Counted from the stretch's first letter, positions 1 to 8,876 are shown. The stretch is 64,000 bases of DNA from Cupriavidus oxalaticus (GCF_004768545.1 NZ_CP038637.1:62001-126000), one strand, 5' to 3'. The notes: a model not told the origin generated them from the sequence alone. A program made the numbers and translations.

Positions 1-457
1 TCTTGATTGCGTGTGTCCGCAGCAAAGTCCTCTTCTTTGCTCCAACGAGGTGAATTCGGCTATAAGCCTCAATAAGTCGCTCGACTGGCTTGCTGTAGTT
101 CCCCTCTCCAGCAAGCCAACGGTACACAGCTGCAGGCTCGCGCCCCACGAGCACTGCGAATTCCTTCTTGTCTGACGGATTTTCAGGATCGAAGCCCAGT
201 TCGATCATGAATTGCTCAATGTCGAGTTGCCGGACACTCGGCATTGATTCCGGATGAGACTCGTATATTTCCAGAAGCTGACAGACCGCCTTGTCTTCGA
301 TTGGCTCTTGCGGCCTTGATCGCATCTCGGCAAATTTAGCGCGTTGCAAGCCCAGCTGCTCACATGCCGCGCTCACGGTCAGGCCATTCTTCAAGCGCCA
401 CTTCTCGACCTCAAGATTCTTGATTGGTTCGGCCAAGGTTCGGTCTGTCTTTTTCAT
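1..457 (-). CDS. Putative HTH-type DNA-binding protein (C-terminus beyond window)
   Basis: This reading frame runs off the left edge, so only the first 152 codons are seen. It starts at ATG 457, three bases after the stop of the preceding minus-strand gene, and so belongs to the same transcript. The middle of the protein has a helix-turn-helix-like stretch (a segment reading REPAAVYRWLAGEGNYSKPV, about residues 115-135), of the kind seen in Cro/phage-type regulators. An upstream helical segment around residues 28-45 (LTVSAACEQLGLQRAKF) is also HTH-like. I do not recognise the family. It could regulate the transfer genes, but the sequence alone does not show it. Confidence 0.6.
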   Translation of the reverse strand, partial: MKKTDRTLAEPIKNLEVEKWRLKNGLTVSAACEQLGLQRAKFAEMRSRPQEPIEDKAVCQLLEIYESHPESMPSVRQLDIEQFMIELGFDPENPSDKKEFAVLVGREPAAVYRWLAGEGNYSKPVERLIEAYSRIHLVGAKKRTLLRTHAIK

Positions 458-460
458 AAT

Positions 461-1582
461 TTAGGTTGTTGGTCGGCTCCCCTTTCCAAATCCGGAAAGG
501 TCATCCGCCTGCATTTCCATCTCAAACAGGTCGTCGTTGCCCACCAGGGCTGCGTGTTGGGCGGCAACGCGCTCGATTCCTGCTTTTTCAGCCGGGGGCA
601 AATGCCCAGCGGCTTCGAGTTTGCTCAATACATCCTGCACCGCCGCTGGCGGCTCCGAGACAGGGCGCAGCTGTCGAAACGGCTTCAATTCCACTACGTT
701 TTCCGGCAGTTCCTTCGTGGCCTGATGCTTCAGGGCAAGCGCGTTCCTGAGCGCATCCTGCCCCACCCCGTACTTGTCAAGCAGGCCTGCCAACTCAGCT
801 TCGCTGTAGCCGGCTTCTAGTGCGGTCGCGCAGATCTGCTCTCGCGCCCGACGCTGCGCTGCCAACGCAGAATCGAGCCGGTCCAGCTCAACAACGTAGG
901 GCGTCATCTCGCCCTGCGGGTCGAATTCGCGAGCTAGCGTTCCGCCGCCGCGGCGAATGTCGCTGGCAAACACCGCTAGTGCATCCTCTGCGCTGACGTC
1001 CAGTCGGGCAGCAGCCGGCGAAATGTGGACCAGGATTCGCGATTCCAGATCAGAGACCACGCCATTCATTTGTCGATCCAGGTCGCAATTTGACTGGAGC
1101 AGTACCCGCAGAGCAATCTTCGGATCCGCGAGTTCCGGCGTGCTAAGCGCGGCCCGCAGGGAAGCAGACAAATTTTGTCCAGTAGCCGACTCCACCAGGC
1201 CGGACACCATGGTCTGGACCCGGTCAAGGATTTCCTGTGGCCCCTTGACTTGGAAGCCCTCGGGGGATTCCGTTGCCATCAAGGGAGGACCGTCATCGTA
1301 GCCACCGCCCTTGATCGGATCGGCCTGACCCTCGGCACTGGGACCGCTCGCGGCTTCCGGCCTGCCAGTAAAGAAACTCACGATTCGGCGCAGCAAGGCG
1401 CGAATGGCTTCGATCAAGTGACGCAGCGTGATGCCTTCGGCCTCCTGACCTTGCACGGGAGATTTCTTCACCCGGCTTGCCAGCGCGGCTTTGTCCAGCC
1501 AAAGCTCGCCGTTACCGGCTGTGGCCACCTCCTTCTCTGCGGGACTTCCAAAGTAACTTTCCGACATTACGCCCGGGGTCAT
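461..1582 (-). CDS. Hypothetical protein of the transfer region
   Basis: An open frame of 373 codons that I cannot assign to a family. ATG 1582 is chosen as start because a GGAG motif lies six bases before it; a TTG 33 bases further upstream lies inside the operator palindrome and is less likely. The protein has a short hydrophobic/basic stretch near residue 65 (LLRRIVSFFTG) that could be a membrane-binding segment. The rest is soluble and rich in Ala, Glu and Leu, with helical segments from about residue 130 on. It has its own promoter/operator (1602-1623) and is followed three bases later by the HTH-like gene. Its place next to the coupling protein operon suggests a role in conjugation or its control, which is inference. 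Confidence 0.6.
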   Translation of the reverse strand: MTPGVMSESYFGSPAEKEVATAGNGELWLDKAALASRVKKSPVQGQEAEGITLRHLIEAIRALLRRIVSFFTGRPEAASGPSAEGQADPIKGGGYDDGPPLMATESPEGFQVKGPQEILDRVQTMVSGLVESATGQNLSASLRAALSTPELADPKIALRVLLQSNCDLDRQMNGVVSDLESRILVHISPAAARLDVSAEDALAVFASDIRRGGGTLAREFDPQGEMTPYVVELDRLDSALAAQRRAREQICATALEAGYSEAELAGLLDKYGVGQDALRNALALKHQATKELPENVVELKPFRQLRPVSEPPAAVQDVLSKLEAAGHLPPAEKAGIERVAAQHAALVGNDDLFEMEMQADDLSGFGKGSRPTT

Positions 1583-1601
1583 AGAGTGCTCCAGCGCGAT
1601 T

Positions 1602-1623
1602 CTGTATCGCTTCAATTATACGG
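1602..1623 (-). promoter_or_regulatory. Shared operator site overlapping a promoter (copy 1)
   Basis: Seen on the plus strand as CTGTAT, ten bases, ATACGG. On the minus strand the right half reads CCGTATAAT, so it includes a perfect TATAAT -10 element. A start about 8 bases downstream would give a leader of roughly 25 bases before ATG 1582. The same palindrome with the same 10-bp gap occurs at seven other places in the window. Confidence 0.75.
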
Positions 1624-1698
1624 GGTTGCAAACAGGGAGAGCCTAAAACAGCCTCATCCAAAAGAGTGAGAAGAAATTACGGAGTGCTTTCTAGATCA

Positions 1699-2235
1699 CT
1701 ATCGTGCCCTCCATGTCCTCACACGCTCATCGACGTCGTTGTGTACGAAGTCCCTCTGGGTGTAGAACCCAACCCCGCCCTGCCGCGCCAGATAGGCCAA
1801 GCGCCCCAGATATTCAGCAGAGATCTCGCGGGTGCTGAAATCTACGGCCCGGAACACTCCCATCTGATTCGGCAAGTGCCGCGAATTCTGAACCCCACCT
1901 TCGCGGCTATTGGTGGAAACCACGCGGCATCCGGAGTGGACGACAAACGGGATCGTGTAACCGTAGGCCGACAGCCACGCCTGCTCCCAGGCCAGCAGCC
2001 GAAGCAGCGCAGGATGCGGGCTACCAGTAAAGCCGGCCTGGACGTCCCGGAGTAGGTACGCCGCAGCACGATATCCCTCAGGCGTAGCGAAGTCGATGCG
2101 CGCCTGGTCCTTGCCGCGGCGCAGCCACAGAACAGAAGGCATCGCGGCCTCCTGCCCCAATGCCTCATGCACCCCCACAGAAGGGGCAATCGCGGCTGCC
2201 GCCACGGCTGCGCGGAGGAAGTCTCGCCTCAACAT
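1699..2235 (-). CDS. Tat-exported M15-like (DUF882/YcbK-type) murein peptidase
   Basis: A 178-residue protein that begins MLRRDFLRAAV, a twin-arginine signal followed by an Ala-rich hydrophobic stretch and a likely cleavage after AlaLeuGly near residue 28. The mature part matches the zinc peptidase M15/DUF882 pattern. The first zinc motif is SRHLPNQMGVFRAVDF (Ser-x-His then Asp seven residues on), and the C-terminal motif is FVHNDVDERVRTW with the second His/Asp. Such enzymes cut peptide crosslinks in murein, so it probably opens the cell wall locally for the transfer apparatus. ATG 2235 overlaps the TGA of trbC by one base (TGATG), showing translational coupling; the GTG just upstream is not needed. 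Confidence 0.8.
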   Translation of the reverse strand: MLRRDFLRAAVAAAAIAPSVGVHEALGQEAAMPSVLWLRRGKDQARIDFATPEGYRAAAYLLRDVQAGFTGSPHPALLRLLAWEQAWLSAYGYTIPFVVHSGCRVVSTNSREGGVQNSRHLPNQMGVFRAVDFSTREISAEYLGRLAYLARQGGVGFYTQRDFVHNDVDERVRTWRAR

Positions 2236-5096
2236 CACCGCGCCTTGTTCGCCGATTTCTCGATGTTCGCCTGCATGCTTCCGAAGAGTTGCTCAATGTC
2301 TTCGATGCTCATGTCTTCAGCAGGCTGACTCCACTTCAACTGCGCTGAGATCTCGCTCTCGGTGGCCTTCACCGCCTCCTGTGGCTGCTCGCTACCGAGT
2401 GCCTCTTCCATGCGCACCAGCATGTCTGCCGCCTCCTGCGTAAAGCCGATGACGACTGGATTGGTCTCGACCTGGTGCGCGGTTCTCTGCGGCGGCTCCG
2501 GGTTCACGAGATCAACCTGTGCAGGGGTCAGATTGTGCTCGCGCTCCATAGTGCGCTCACTGGACGTGTCGCCATCAGCCTGTGGGCTGTCTTGATACTG
2601 GGCGAGCCATTCGTTCAGGCCACCATCTGAACTGTCGCTCGCGCTGCTGGCTGGACTACTGCCGCCTTCCGCACCGCGGACCTGCGCACTCGCCGCTTGG
2701 GCTTCTGGCAACGTGTCATAGTCATCCGGCACAGTAGCACTGACCGTCTTCTCCTTGATGCTCGACAGCACCGATGCAGGTCGCTGTGTAGACTCGGCAA
2801 ACTCACGCACCAACTCTGCAAACGCATTCGACGCGGCTTTCTCCTGCAGCGGGGGATTGTGGTACGGCTCCGTACGGACAGCCGCCTCCTGGTTCGGTGC
2901 GGCAGGCACGATAGCAGGTGCTTCAGCCGCGAAATCAACACCTTCATACTGCTCGATGGCAGAGGGCTCCGGAGCCTGCTCTTCCTCGCCACCGGTTGCC
3001 TTCCAGTAGCGGCCTTGCTCATCGGGCTGGTGCGCGCGCAAAGCTGCCACCGCAGCCTGGTAATAGGCAATGCCGCGATTCACAGCGCCTTCGTTCGGAT
3101 TCGCATCCTCGATCCTTAGCCACGTCTCACGGACCGCTGCGACGATGGGGTCATCGTTGGCTGGGTACTTCTTTGCGGTGCCCTCTCGGATTTTCTGCAG
3201 GATATGGGCAATGGTTGTGAAGCGACGGTCCGTCGCCTTGATTGGCTTCACCTTGCCTTTCAACTCGAAGAACTGCGGACGGTCTACCTGCAGGAAGCGG
3301 TTCAGACGGAAAGGCAGTTTGGTCTTCTTGAACGAGTGGAACCAGGTGAAGCTCCGTGCTCGCGTCACCTGGTCCTTGAAGATCAAGATGCCCTCCATCT
3401 CCTTGAGGGCCTTCAACTCCTGCAGCTCGATGCGATCTCGGCGCTGGATGGACCCCGTTAGCGCCTGATTGAAGTTCGTTGGAAAGAGGTTTCCAACACT
3501 CCCCTCATAGGAGCCCGTCTCGACGGTGATCGCCTGGCCAGCAACCTTCTTGAAGACCTCTAGCGTCTTGTCTGGATCCTCCAATGCCAACGTGTACTTG
3601 ATCTTCGTGTTGGCAATCATCGAATCCACTTCTTCCTTGTTCTCTCCCTTTGCCATAGCCGCCACGTCTTGGCCCGCGGCGATCATCATGAAACCAAGGC
3701 TTCGCGCCTGAGCGAACATGAGCGCGATGCCCTCGGCAAAGTAGTAGCCCAGTTCGTCCATCGTGATGATGTACGGGGCCGGAGAGTTCGTTGCCTTGGT
3801 GTCGATGATCTCTGCGTAGGTACCTTCGAGTCTGTGACCAAGGTTCATCGCCATCATGAGGCGAATACTCGCGACCACGAGCTTGCCAAGGTTGGCCGCT
3901 TCCTGCGCGGACTTCTCCAATGTCGGGATCATGACCACCAGGATGCGCCGGTTCAGCAGCACATCCATCATGTCCACTTCGGAGTATTTGTCCTTGAAGA
4001 TGTAGCCATACGTATCCATCAGCATGGAAAGCGTTCGCGCATATTGGCCGGTCAGGTACCCGTGCTGGTCATAGACACCCTGATCCCACTTGTCTGGCTT
4101 GTCCGCGAGATCTGGGCGGAAGCCAGGCAGGCCTGTCTCAAGGTAGGCCTTGATCGGCAGGAAGGCATACTCCGGAATTTCGCCTTTTTTACCTTTCAGG
4201 TAGAGCTTCACCAAGTTCGGAAGCGCCAGGTATTCCCGGATGACGCCGATGGATAGGGTTAGATTGCCAACTGCTCGCTCGTAACACAGCGTACGCAGCA
4301 CGGCGTCCATCATGTTCACCGCCTTTTGCTGCCACTGCGCCCCATCCCCGCCCGCCTTTGGCAACAACGACGACGAGAGCTGCGACAGGAAATCTGGCGT
4401 GCCCTCGTACCACGGGTTCATGCTGTTCGAATGCTTCTCCGTGGATTTCTTGCGCTTGTACGGATCCGCACCGCCAGTCATGAAGTTGAGGACAAGGTAA
4501 TCGTCCTCCCGACCGGTTCTGCGGCACATGCTCCACACCGCAGCGTGAAGGCTGGAATCAGCCTTGCCGTCCGAGTAGAAGAAGCCCGACCCCCACGCCA
4601 GGGCATTGAAGCAGATCGAGAGCAGCGTGACAGTCTTACCGGAGCCTGTCGTGCCCATCAGCAGCATATGCGTGCGAGCATCCGAGTTCGTGACCCAAAG
4701 CTCTTTGAGATGCTCTGCCTGATCGACGGAACGCTGATTGCCGAGGTGCAGGATGCCGTCTGCTTCCTTGCGTTTGATCACCTCCCCGGTACCATCCTTG
4801 TTCGGCTCCGCCGCTTCCAGCGTAGGGTCAATACCGCCGAGATGCTTTGGCATTCGCATCGGCAGCTGGAAACGCTGCCACGAATACCAGAGCTGCGTAA
4901 GCAGCATCACTACTGTGATCGGAAGCCATAGAAATGACAGTGCTATGGAAGCAACGGCGGCTCCCAGCTGGAATTTTGCATAGTTCCGTGGCTGCTTGAG
5001 CCAATCCCCAATCTTTTGCGCGATGGGGCGAGGGTCGAGCGTGATCCCCTGCTGGGATAGCTCCCGATTAGGCGCGGTCTGGTATGGATTGTTCAC
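2235..5096 (-). CDS. trbC: Type IVB coupling ATPase TrbC (DotL/IcmO family)
   Basis: A 953-residue inner-membrane ATPase that recruits the relaxase-DNA complex to the secretion channel. The N-terminus is cytoplasmic, with a hydrophobic hairpin around residues 43-72. The Walker A motif GTTGSGKT is at about 148-155 and the Walker B-like IITMDELGYY near 450. The flanking sequences (DGKADSSLH, GQDVAAMAKG) are typical of IcmO/DotL and the R64 TrbC group rather than VirD4. From about residue 690 the protein becomes long, acidic and Pro/Gln/Ser-rich, resembling in position the DotL tail that binds adaptors. It lies in an operon with TrbB and TrbA, as in IncI plasmids, and its stop overlaps the next gene. 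Confidence 0.9.
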   Translation of the reverse strand: MNNPYQTAPNRELSQQGITLDPRPIAQKIGDWLKQPRNYAKFQLGAAVASIALSFLWLPITVVMLLTQLWYSWQRFQLPMRMPKHLGGIDPTLEAAEPNKDGTGEVIKRKEADGILHLGNQRSVDQAEHLKELWVTNSDARTHMLLMGTTGSGKTVTLLSICFNALAWGSGFFYSDGKADSSLHAAVWSMCRRTGREDDYLVLNFMTGGADPYKRKKSTEKHSNSMNPWYEGTPDFLSQLSSSLLPKAGGDGAQWQQKAVNMMDAVLRTLCYERAVGNLTLSIGVIREYLALPNLVKLYLKGKKGEIPEYAFLPIKAYLETGLPGFRPDLADKPDKWDQGVYDQHGYLTGQYARTLSMLMDTYGYIFKDKYSEVDMMDVLLNRRILVVMIPTLEKSAQEAANLGKLVVASIRLMMAMNLGHRLEGTYAEIIDTKATNSPAPYIITMDELGYYFAEGIALMFAQARSLGFMMIAAGQDVAAMAKGENKEEVDSMIANTKIKYTLALEDPDKTLEVFKKVAGQAITVETGSYEGSVGNLFPTNFNQALTGSIQRRDRIELQELKALKEMEGILIFKDQVTRARSFTWFHSFKKTKLPFRLNRFLQVDRPQFFELKGKVKPIKATDRRFTTIAHILQKIREGTAKKYPANDDPIVAAVRETWLRIEDANPNEGAVNRGIAYYQAAVAALRAHQPDEQGRYWKATGGEEEQAPEPSAIEQYEGVDFAAEAPAIVPAAPNQEAAVRTEPYHNPPLQEKAASNAFAELVREFAESTQRPASVLSSIKEKTVSATVPDDYDTLPEAQAASAQVRGAEGGSSPASSASDSSDGGLNEWLAQYQDSPQADGDTSSERTMEREHNLTPAQVDLVNPEPPQRTAHQVETNPVVIGFTQEAADMLVRMEEALGSEQPQEAVKATESEISAQLKWSQPAEDMSIEDIEQLFGSMQANIEKSANKAR

Positions 5097-5110
5097 GGTC
5101 GTTCACCGCA

Positions 5111-6109
5111 TCATCGATACTGCTTCACCAGGTCATTCAGATCCAGCAGCTGACCGTCTGCGTTGACCACCGATGGCGTTTGCGTGAGTCCCATCGCTTC
5201 AAACGCCTGGCGGTTCTTTTCAAGCCATTCCTTCCCCTTTGCGCACAACTCGGGGGCACGACCCTGCTTCTGAAACAGCTCTTCGTTCAACGTGCTTTCC
5301 TTACCGCGAACGTCGACCGCCATCGCGTCCCCCCATGCCGCTGCCTGCTGCTTCGAATCCCCCCGGCACAGCGCATCGACAGCCACTTCATCCGACCCGG
5401 GCTTGTAGGCAACGGGTAGGACGACAACCGGTTGATGCCGGGCAAGCTCCTGGATAGCGGGCTCAACCGCTCTGCATGCGGGGCATTTCGGGTCGGAAAA
5501 GACGTAGATCGATGGCGTGCCTTTCGTAAAGAGGACCGGGCTTACAGAAATCTGCCCGTCCGTGCTCGCAACGGGCGAGGCATGGGAAGTCGGCGTAGAA
5601 GGCAGCGCGGTAGGCGCGGCGATTCGGTTTGCTTCGGCAAGGATCGCGGCAGTCAGCTCTGGTGATTGAGATTTCGCGGTAGCGAGAGTTGCGATACTGC
5701 TGTACATGCCAAGGACAAGCAGCGGAACACCGACGTATAGCCCCAGCGTGCGCAGCCTTGCTTTCAGCCGCTCCACGAACGAGCGGCGATGGAATGCTCT
5801 GACGATGAGTCCATGTGCACGCTCGGCGTCCTCGTGCGATTGGAACCTTTCGAGAATGCGCAGCTTTTCGCCCGCATCCTCCGTAACGAAAACGATGGCG
5901 TAAGGCGCGGTAGCTGCATCGTCTTGCGAAGTGTCCCCGGGCCTGGCGGAAGCGACAGAGAAGGCATTCAGCGACGCTTCATTCGCCGAGGTCAACCGAA
6001 CACGCGACAACGCCTTCATATGCCCGGTACCGGCGAAGAATGATGAGAGGGAGCCATCCGGCTCGATGCGCACAAAATCCTTCGGCTTTCGCTCAAACGA
6101 GATCTTCAT
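5111..6109 (-). CDS. trbB: TrbB-like disulfide isomerase with cytoplasmic N-terminal domain
   Basis: 332 residues. The first 110 or so form a soluble domain without a signal peptide. A transmembrane helix follows at about 122-143 (LGLYVGVPLLVLGMYSSIA), then a periplasmic thioredoxin-fold domain with the redox motif CPAC at 209-212 (preceded by YVFSDPK) and a cis-Pro region TPSV near 312. This is the DsbC/DsbG type. In IncI plasmids trbB sits between trbA and trbC, as here. It probably forms or shuffles disulfides in periplasmic transfer proteins. The extra N-terminal domain is not something I recognise from DsbC. Confidence 0.8.
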   Translation of the reverse strand: MKISFERKPKDFVRIEPDGSLSSFFAGTGHMKALSRVRLTSANEASLNAFSVASARPGDTSQDDAATAPYAIVFVTEDAGEKLRILERFQSHEDAERAHGLIVRAFHRRSFVERLKARLRTLGLYVGVPLLVLGMYSSIATLATAKSQSPELTAAILAEANRIAAPTALPSTPTSHASPVASTDGQISVSPVLFTKGTPSIYVFSDPKCPACRAVEPAIQELARHQPVVVLPVAYKPGSDEVAVDALCRGDSKQQAAAWGDAMAVDVRGKESTLNEELFQKQGRAPELCAKGKEWLEKNRQAFEAMGLTQTPSVVNADGQLLDLNDLVKQYR

Positions 6110-6119
6110 TTCCTTTCCT

Positions 6120-7238
6120 TCACGGTCGGTTCAATAGCGAGAATTCTTCTTGCTTGCTGGACTGTTCGATGACGCCTGTGTCCTCGAGATACTTCCGAAG
6201 GCCTGCCAGGGCGTTGTCGACGTGTGGCTCCAACAGGACGCACCCGGCATCCCAAGCCACCTCTTCGGCTTGCATGTGATTGAAGACCCCAGCCGACTCC
6301 ATCATTGGGGCCTTCCGGCCAGCGGTGTTGAGTGGATACCAGAGTGCCCGGTCGTGCGGTTTGAGCCAGATGAACTCCGAGGATGGCAGCGTGCCTAGTT
6401 CGCGTGCTTGAATGAGCATCGCCATCAGTAAAGTGCGCGGATACCTGTGCCTCTTGATCCAGACATCTACTTCTTTGCATTTCATGCAACGCTGGAACGC
6501 AGGTGTGGCCAAGGAGAAGTCAGGCCGCGAGCCTTCATTTGACGCGCTGTAGTTCAGTGCATCCATGAGTGCGCGACATGCCTCGAGGTCCTTGAAGAAC
6601 ACGCGGAGGCCGAGCACGGCGAATAATGCGCGTTCGGTGGGAGCCAGTTTCGCCAGCTGACGACGGTCCGCGACAGGTTGCCCGAGCTGCCGCGCGAGCA
6701 GCTCTCTAGTCCGGTCCTCGTCCAGGTGGTCTGAATAGATCAGCCCGTGCTCAGCAACCCATTCTTCCGGATGCACAGACGATGCCCACTCTGGCGGGTC
6801 TTCCTGAGAAAGATCCCGGTGCAGGATCGGAGCAACCGCAGAAAAGTTCTGGCTCTGCGCTTCCAGCAGGCTTTGAATGGTGTAGACGCTTTTTGATTTG
6901 AGGATCGGGTTGCGCAAGGCCTTAATGGAAAACCAGATGCCGAGTGAAACAGGAACAAAGGCCCAGAGATACCCCACTGCTGACCCAGCTACCCAGATCT
7001 CTTTGAACGTCACGACACGTGCATACTTGAAGTATGTGATCAGCTGCCACTGACGATCCCTTGCGAAGTCGAAGAGCTTGGCCCATGGGTAGATCTCGTA
7101 GCCCTTCCAGATCAGCAGTCGCTGCGCCATGGCCTCATGCCGGAAGGTCCACAGGAACCAGAAGAGCGCGACCGCGATCAGAATGCACATGCCGACCAGC
7201 GGGGCTGCCGAGCGGTCGTTCTTTATTTGATCTGACAT
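6120..7238 (-). CDS. trbA: Coupling complex subunit TrbA (DotM/IcmP family)
   Basis: 372 residues with two N-terminal transmembrane helices (about 13-31 and 83-101) and a large cytoplasmic domain. The diagnostic DotM signature is present near residues 295-330: FIWLKPHDRALWYPLNTAGR followed by an acidic/His segment (VFNHMQAEE). DotM works with DotL as part of the type IVB coupling complex that delivers substrates to the channel. The gene order trbA-trbB-trbC matches R64-type plasmids. Its start overlaps the end of the lytic transglycosylase gene by 16 bases. Confidence 0.87.
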   Translation of the reverse strand: MSDQIKNDRSAAPLVGMCILIAVALFWFLWTFRHEAMAQRLLIWKGYEIYPWAKLFDFARDRQWQLITYFKYARVVTFKEIWVAGSAVGYLWAFVPVSLGIWFSIKALRNPILKSKSVYTIQSLLEAQSQNFSAVAPILHRDLSQEDPPEWASSVHPEEWVAEHGLIYSDHLDEDRTRELLARQLGQPVADRRQLAKLAPTERALFAVLGLRVFFKDLEACRALMDALNYSASNEGSRPDFSLATPAFQRCMKCKEVDVWIKRHRYPRTLLMAMLIQARELGTLPSSEFIWLKPHDRALWYPLNTAGRKAPMMESAGVFNHMQAEEVAWDAGCVLLEPHVDNALAGLRKYLEDTGVIEQSSKQEEFSLLNRP

Positions 7239-7699
7239 CCGAACCTCTTTGCCGCGTTAGCCACCCGCAAGACATAGCCATAACCGATGACGGGGTCTGG
7301 GTTGTGATACTTCGCTACCCCAGTCCAGAAATCACGCGCGCGGTTCATTTCGTATCGCAGGACGTAACCAGCGCCGCGGATAGCAAGACACCGGTCTTGG
7401 ACGATCTGTTGCGCCGTAATGCCGAAGTTGCGCTGGAAATAGCGGATCCAGAAGTCGTTGTGTTGCATGATTCCGTAATCGCGCGATCCGTCCCGATTTG
7501 GCCGGGACACCATATTGGTGCTCTTCGACCCAGAGGTTTCCACCTGGTGGATGCCGCGGAGGATGCAAGACGGCACCTGGTACTCCGCCTCTGCTGCGGC
7601 AAAGCACGCCTCCAGTTCTACGTCGTCCGAAGCAGCAGCGGTGGTTGCGATCAGTGCCGTCGCCGCAGCGACAAGTAGCTTCCGCTGGGCCCCCGTCAT
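7223..7699 (-). CDS. Periplasmic lytic transglycosylase of the transfer system
   Basis: A 158-residue protein with an N-terminal signal peptide (MTGAQRKLLVAAATALIATT, cleavage after AlaAlaAla). It has the SLT-fold landmarks: the catalytic Glu in IHQVETSGS, then YGIMQHN, then the aromatic/Asn-rich YHNPDPVIGYGYV. It makes room in the murein for the channel, as VirB1-type enzymes do. ATG 7699 is preferred over upstream starts because it begins the signal peptide and overlaps the previous stop in the ATGA manner. Confidence 0.85.
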   Translation of the reverse strand: MTGAQRKLLVAAATALIATTAAASDDVELEACFAAAEAEYQVPSCILRGIHQVETSGSKSTNMVSRPNRDGSRDYGIMQHNDFWIRYFQRNFGITAQQIVQDRCLAIRGAGYVLRYEMNRARDFWTGVAKYHNPDPVIGYGYVLRVANAAKRFGCQIK

Positions 7700-8103
7700 T
7701 GCGTTTCCTCGATCTCTTGAATGCAGACCAGCAGATGGCGTAGCTTCTCGGTCGAGAACAGCAAGGCGTATTCGCCTCCCTTCCGAATGCGATCCAGGCG
7801 GCGGTTGGCTTCCGGAATGGTTTCGACGTGATGTGGCCACTTATGCTCGATGGCGATCACGACTGGTATCGCGGCGGTAAACGGCACTGCTGCGAAAAAG
7901 CGGTTCAGCTCGACATGGCATGCTTCCAGGTCATCTCGCGACATGGCTGCGACCATCTTGGCCATGCGATTGGCTGCGGCTGCGATCTGCTGCTTGGGCA
8001 TGCCTTGGTGCGGTGCATCGATCTGCCTTGCAACCATCCGGCCTAGTTCCGACTGCAGCAGCTCGATCAACGCCTCCCGTGGCTCTCCGAGCGTTGAGGC
8101 CAT
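7696..8103 (-). CDS. Hypothetical protein, first gene of the trbA-trbC operon
   Basis: 135 residues, soluble, mostly helical, with no signal peptide and no motif that I recognise. Ser, Glu and Leu are frequent, and there is a helical segment around residues 35-75 (QQIAAAANRMAKMVAAMSRD). It is the promoter-proximal gene of the operon: the shared operator lies 22 bases upstream of its ATG, and its stop overlaps the transglycosylase start (ATGA). The position suggests a transfer function that I cannot name. Confidence 0.65.
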   Translation of the reverse strand: MASTLGEPREALIELLQSELGRMVARQIDAPHQGMPKQQIAAAANRMAKMVAAMSRDDLEACHVELNRFFAAVPFTAAIPVVIAIEHKWPHHVETIPEANRRLDRIRKGGEYALLFSTEKLRHLLVCIQEIEETQ

Positions 8104-8124
8104 GTGTTAGGATCTCCTATAGTT

Positions 8125-8146
8125 CCGTATCGATATATCGATACGC
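8125..8146. promoter_or_regulatory. Shared operator (copy 2) within an 18-bp perfect palindrome
   Basis: CCGTAT, ten bases, ATACGC. The centre GTATCGATATATCGATAC is a perfect 18-bp palindrome. It lies between the divergent genes at 8103 (minus) and 8185 (plus), 22 bases before the minus-strand start, which fits the spacing at the other copies. Confidence 0.75.
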
Positions 8147-8184
8147 ATTGTAACGCCAAACCTAAAGTTGACTGGGAGGAAAAA

Positions 8185-8427
8185 TTGACTGAGTCGATGA
8201 AGCAGGAGCAACCGCGCGCCCAGACAGTTAAGCACGCGGAAGAGGAAGGCTCTACCCAGGAACTCAGCCACCTGGCGAGTCTTGCGGGTCTCGGGCTGAT
8301 CGGACACGTGGCAGACCTTGCCGAGGCCGGTTGCGAGGAAATCGTCGGCGAGCGCCCGGGCGGTTCGGTCCTTGCAACTGATCCCCGCGCAGCGGTGGAG
8401 CCGCGCAAGCGCTACACCCCCAGGTGA
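8185..8427 (+). CDS. Small hypothetical protein
   Basis: 80 codons from TTG 8185, which follows a strong GGGAGGA ribosome-binding site; an in-frame ATG at 8197 is the alternative. The product is Glu/Ala-rich and soluble, with a short hydrophobic patch (LASLAGLGLIGHVADL) in the middle. No family recognised. The reading frame is followed within 20 bases by a clear intrinsic terminator, which supports it being a real monocistronic gene. It is divergent from the trbA operon across the operator. Confidence 0.5.
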   Translation: MTESMKQEQPRAQTVKHAEEEGSTQELSHLASLAGLGLIGHVADLAEAGCEEIVGERPGGSVLATDPRAAVEPRKRYTPR

Positions 8428-8446
8428 AGTCAGACCGAGAATCGAG

Positions 8447-8476
8447 AGCCCGCCTCAAGGCGGGCTTCTTTTTTTT
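8447..8476 (+). terminator. Rho-independent terminator
   Basis: AGCCCGCCT, two-base loop, AGGCGGGCT, then a run of T. It ends the small plus-strand gene at 8185. Confidence 0.9.
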
Positions 8477-8479
8477 GTC

Positions 8480-8876
8480 ACTGCTTGCCAACTGTCGTTT
8501 GCCACCGGGGCCCAGAGTCAAAGTCCTTTTGTGTCAATAACTTAGGATGACTCTTGCCATCTCCGAATGGCAGCCTTTCGCCACAAGGTTCGAGAGTTCC
8601 TCCATTGTTTGCCAAGTGGTCCCAGAGTTCTTGAAGTCGACGCGTCCAAGGCCCTACCGATGTGTTTTCCTCCGGCCAAGTCTCCCTTGGTACACAGAGG
8701 TGGCTAAAGTAGCTACTTTGACTAATGTGGCTGGAGTGACTAGAATAGGCTTGGGGCAACCCCATGATAGCGGTCGAACGGGTAGCAACTTGGGGCGGGT
8801 AGGCCCCTTATCTAGGACTATTCATCGCCATACTTCGTTTACGTGATGTCTAGGTCGCACCAGCGGCCAAAATGTT
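8480..8876. other. Intergenic stretch without a supported gene
   Basis: About 400 bases. The only possible frames have no ribosome-binding site or recognisable protein features. It contains a short palindrome AAGTAGCTACTT near 8706 and must hold the promoter of the toxin-antitoxin pair in its right part. Confidence 0.5.

Noticed and set aside
8547..8846. 99-codon plus-strand frame before the antitoxin
   Set aside because: No ribosome-binding site, odd composition and overlap with the likely promoter of the toxin-antitoxin pair.
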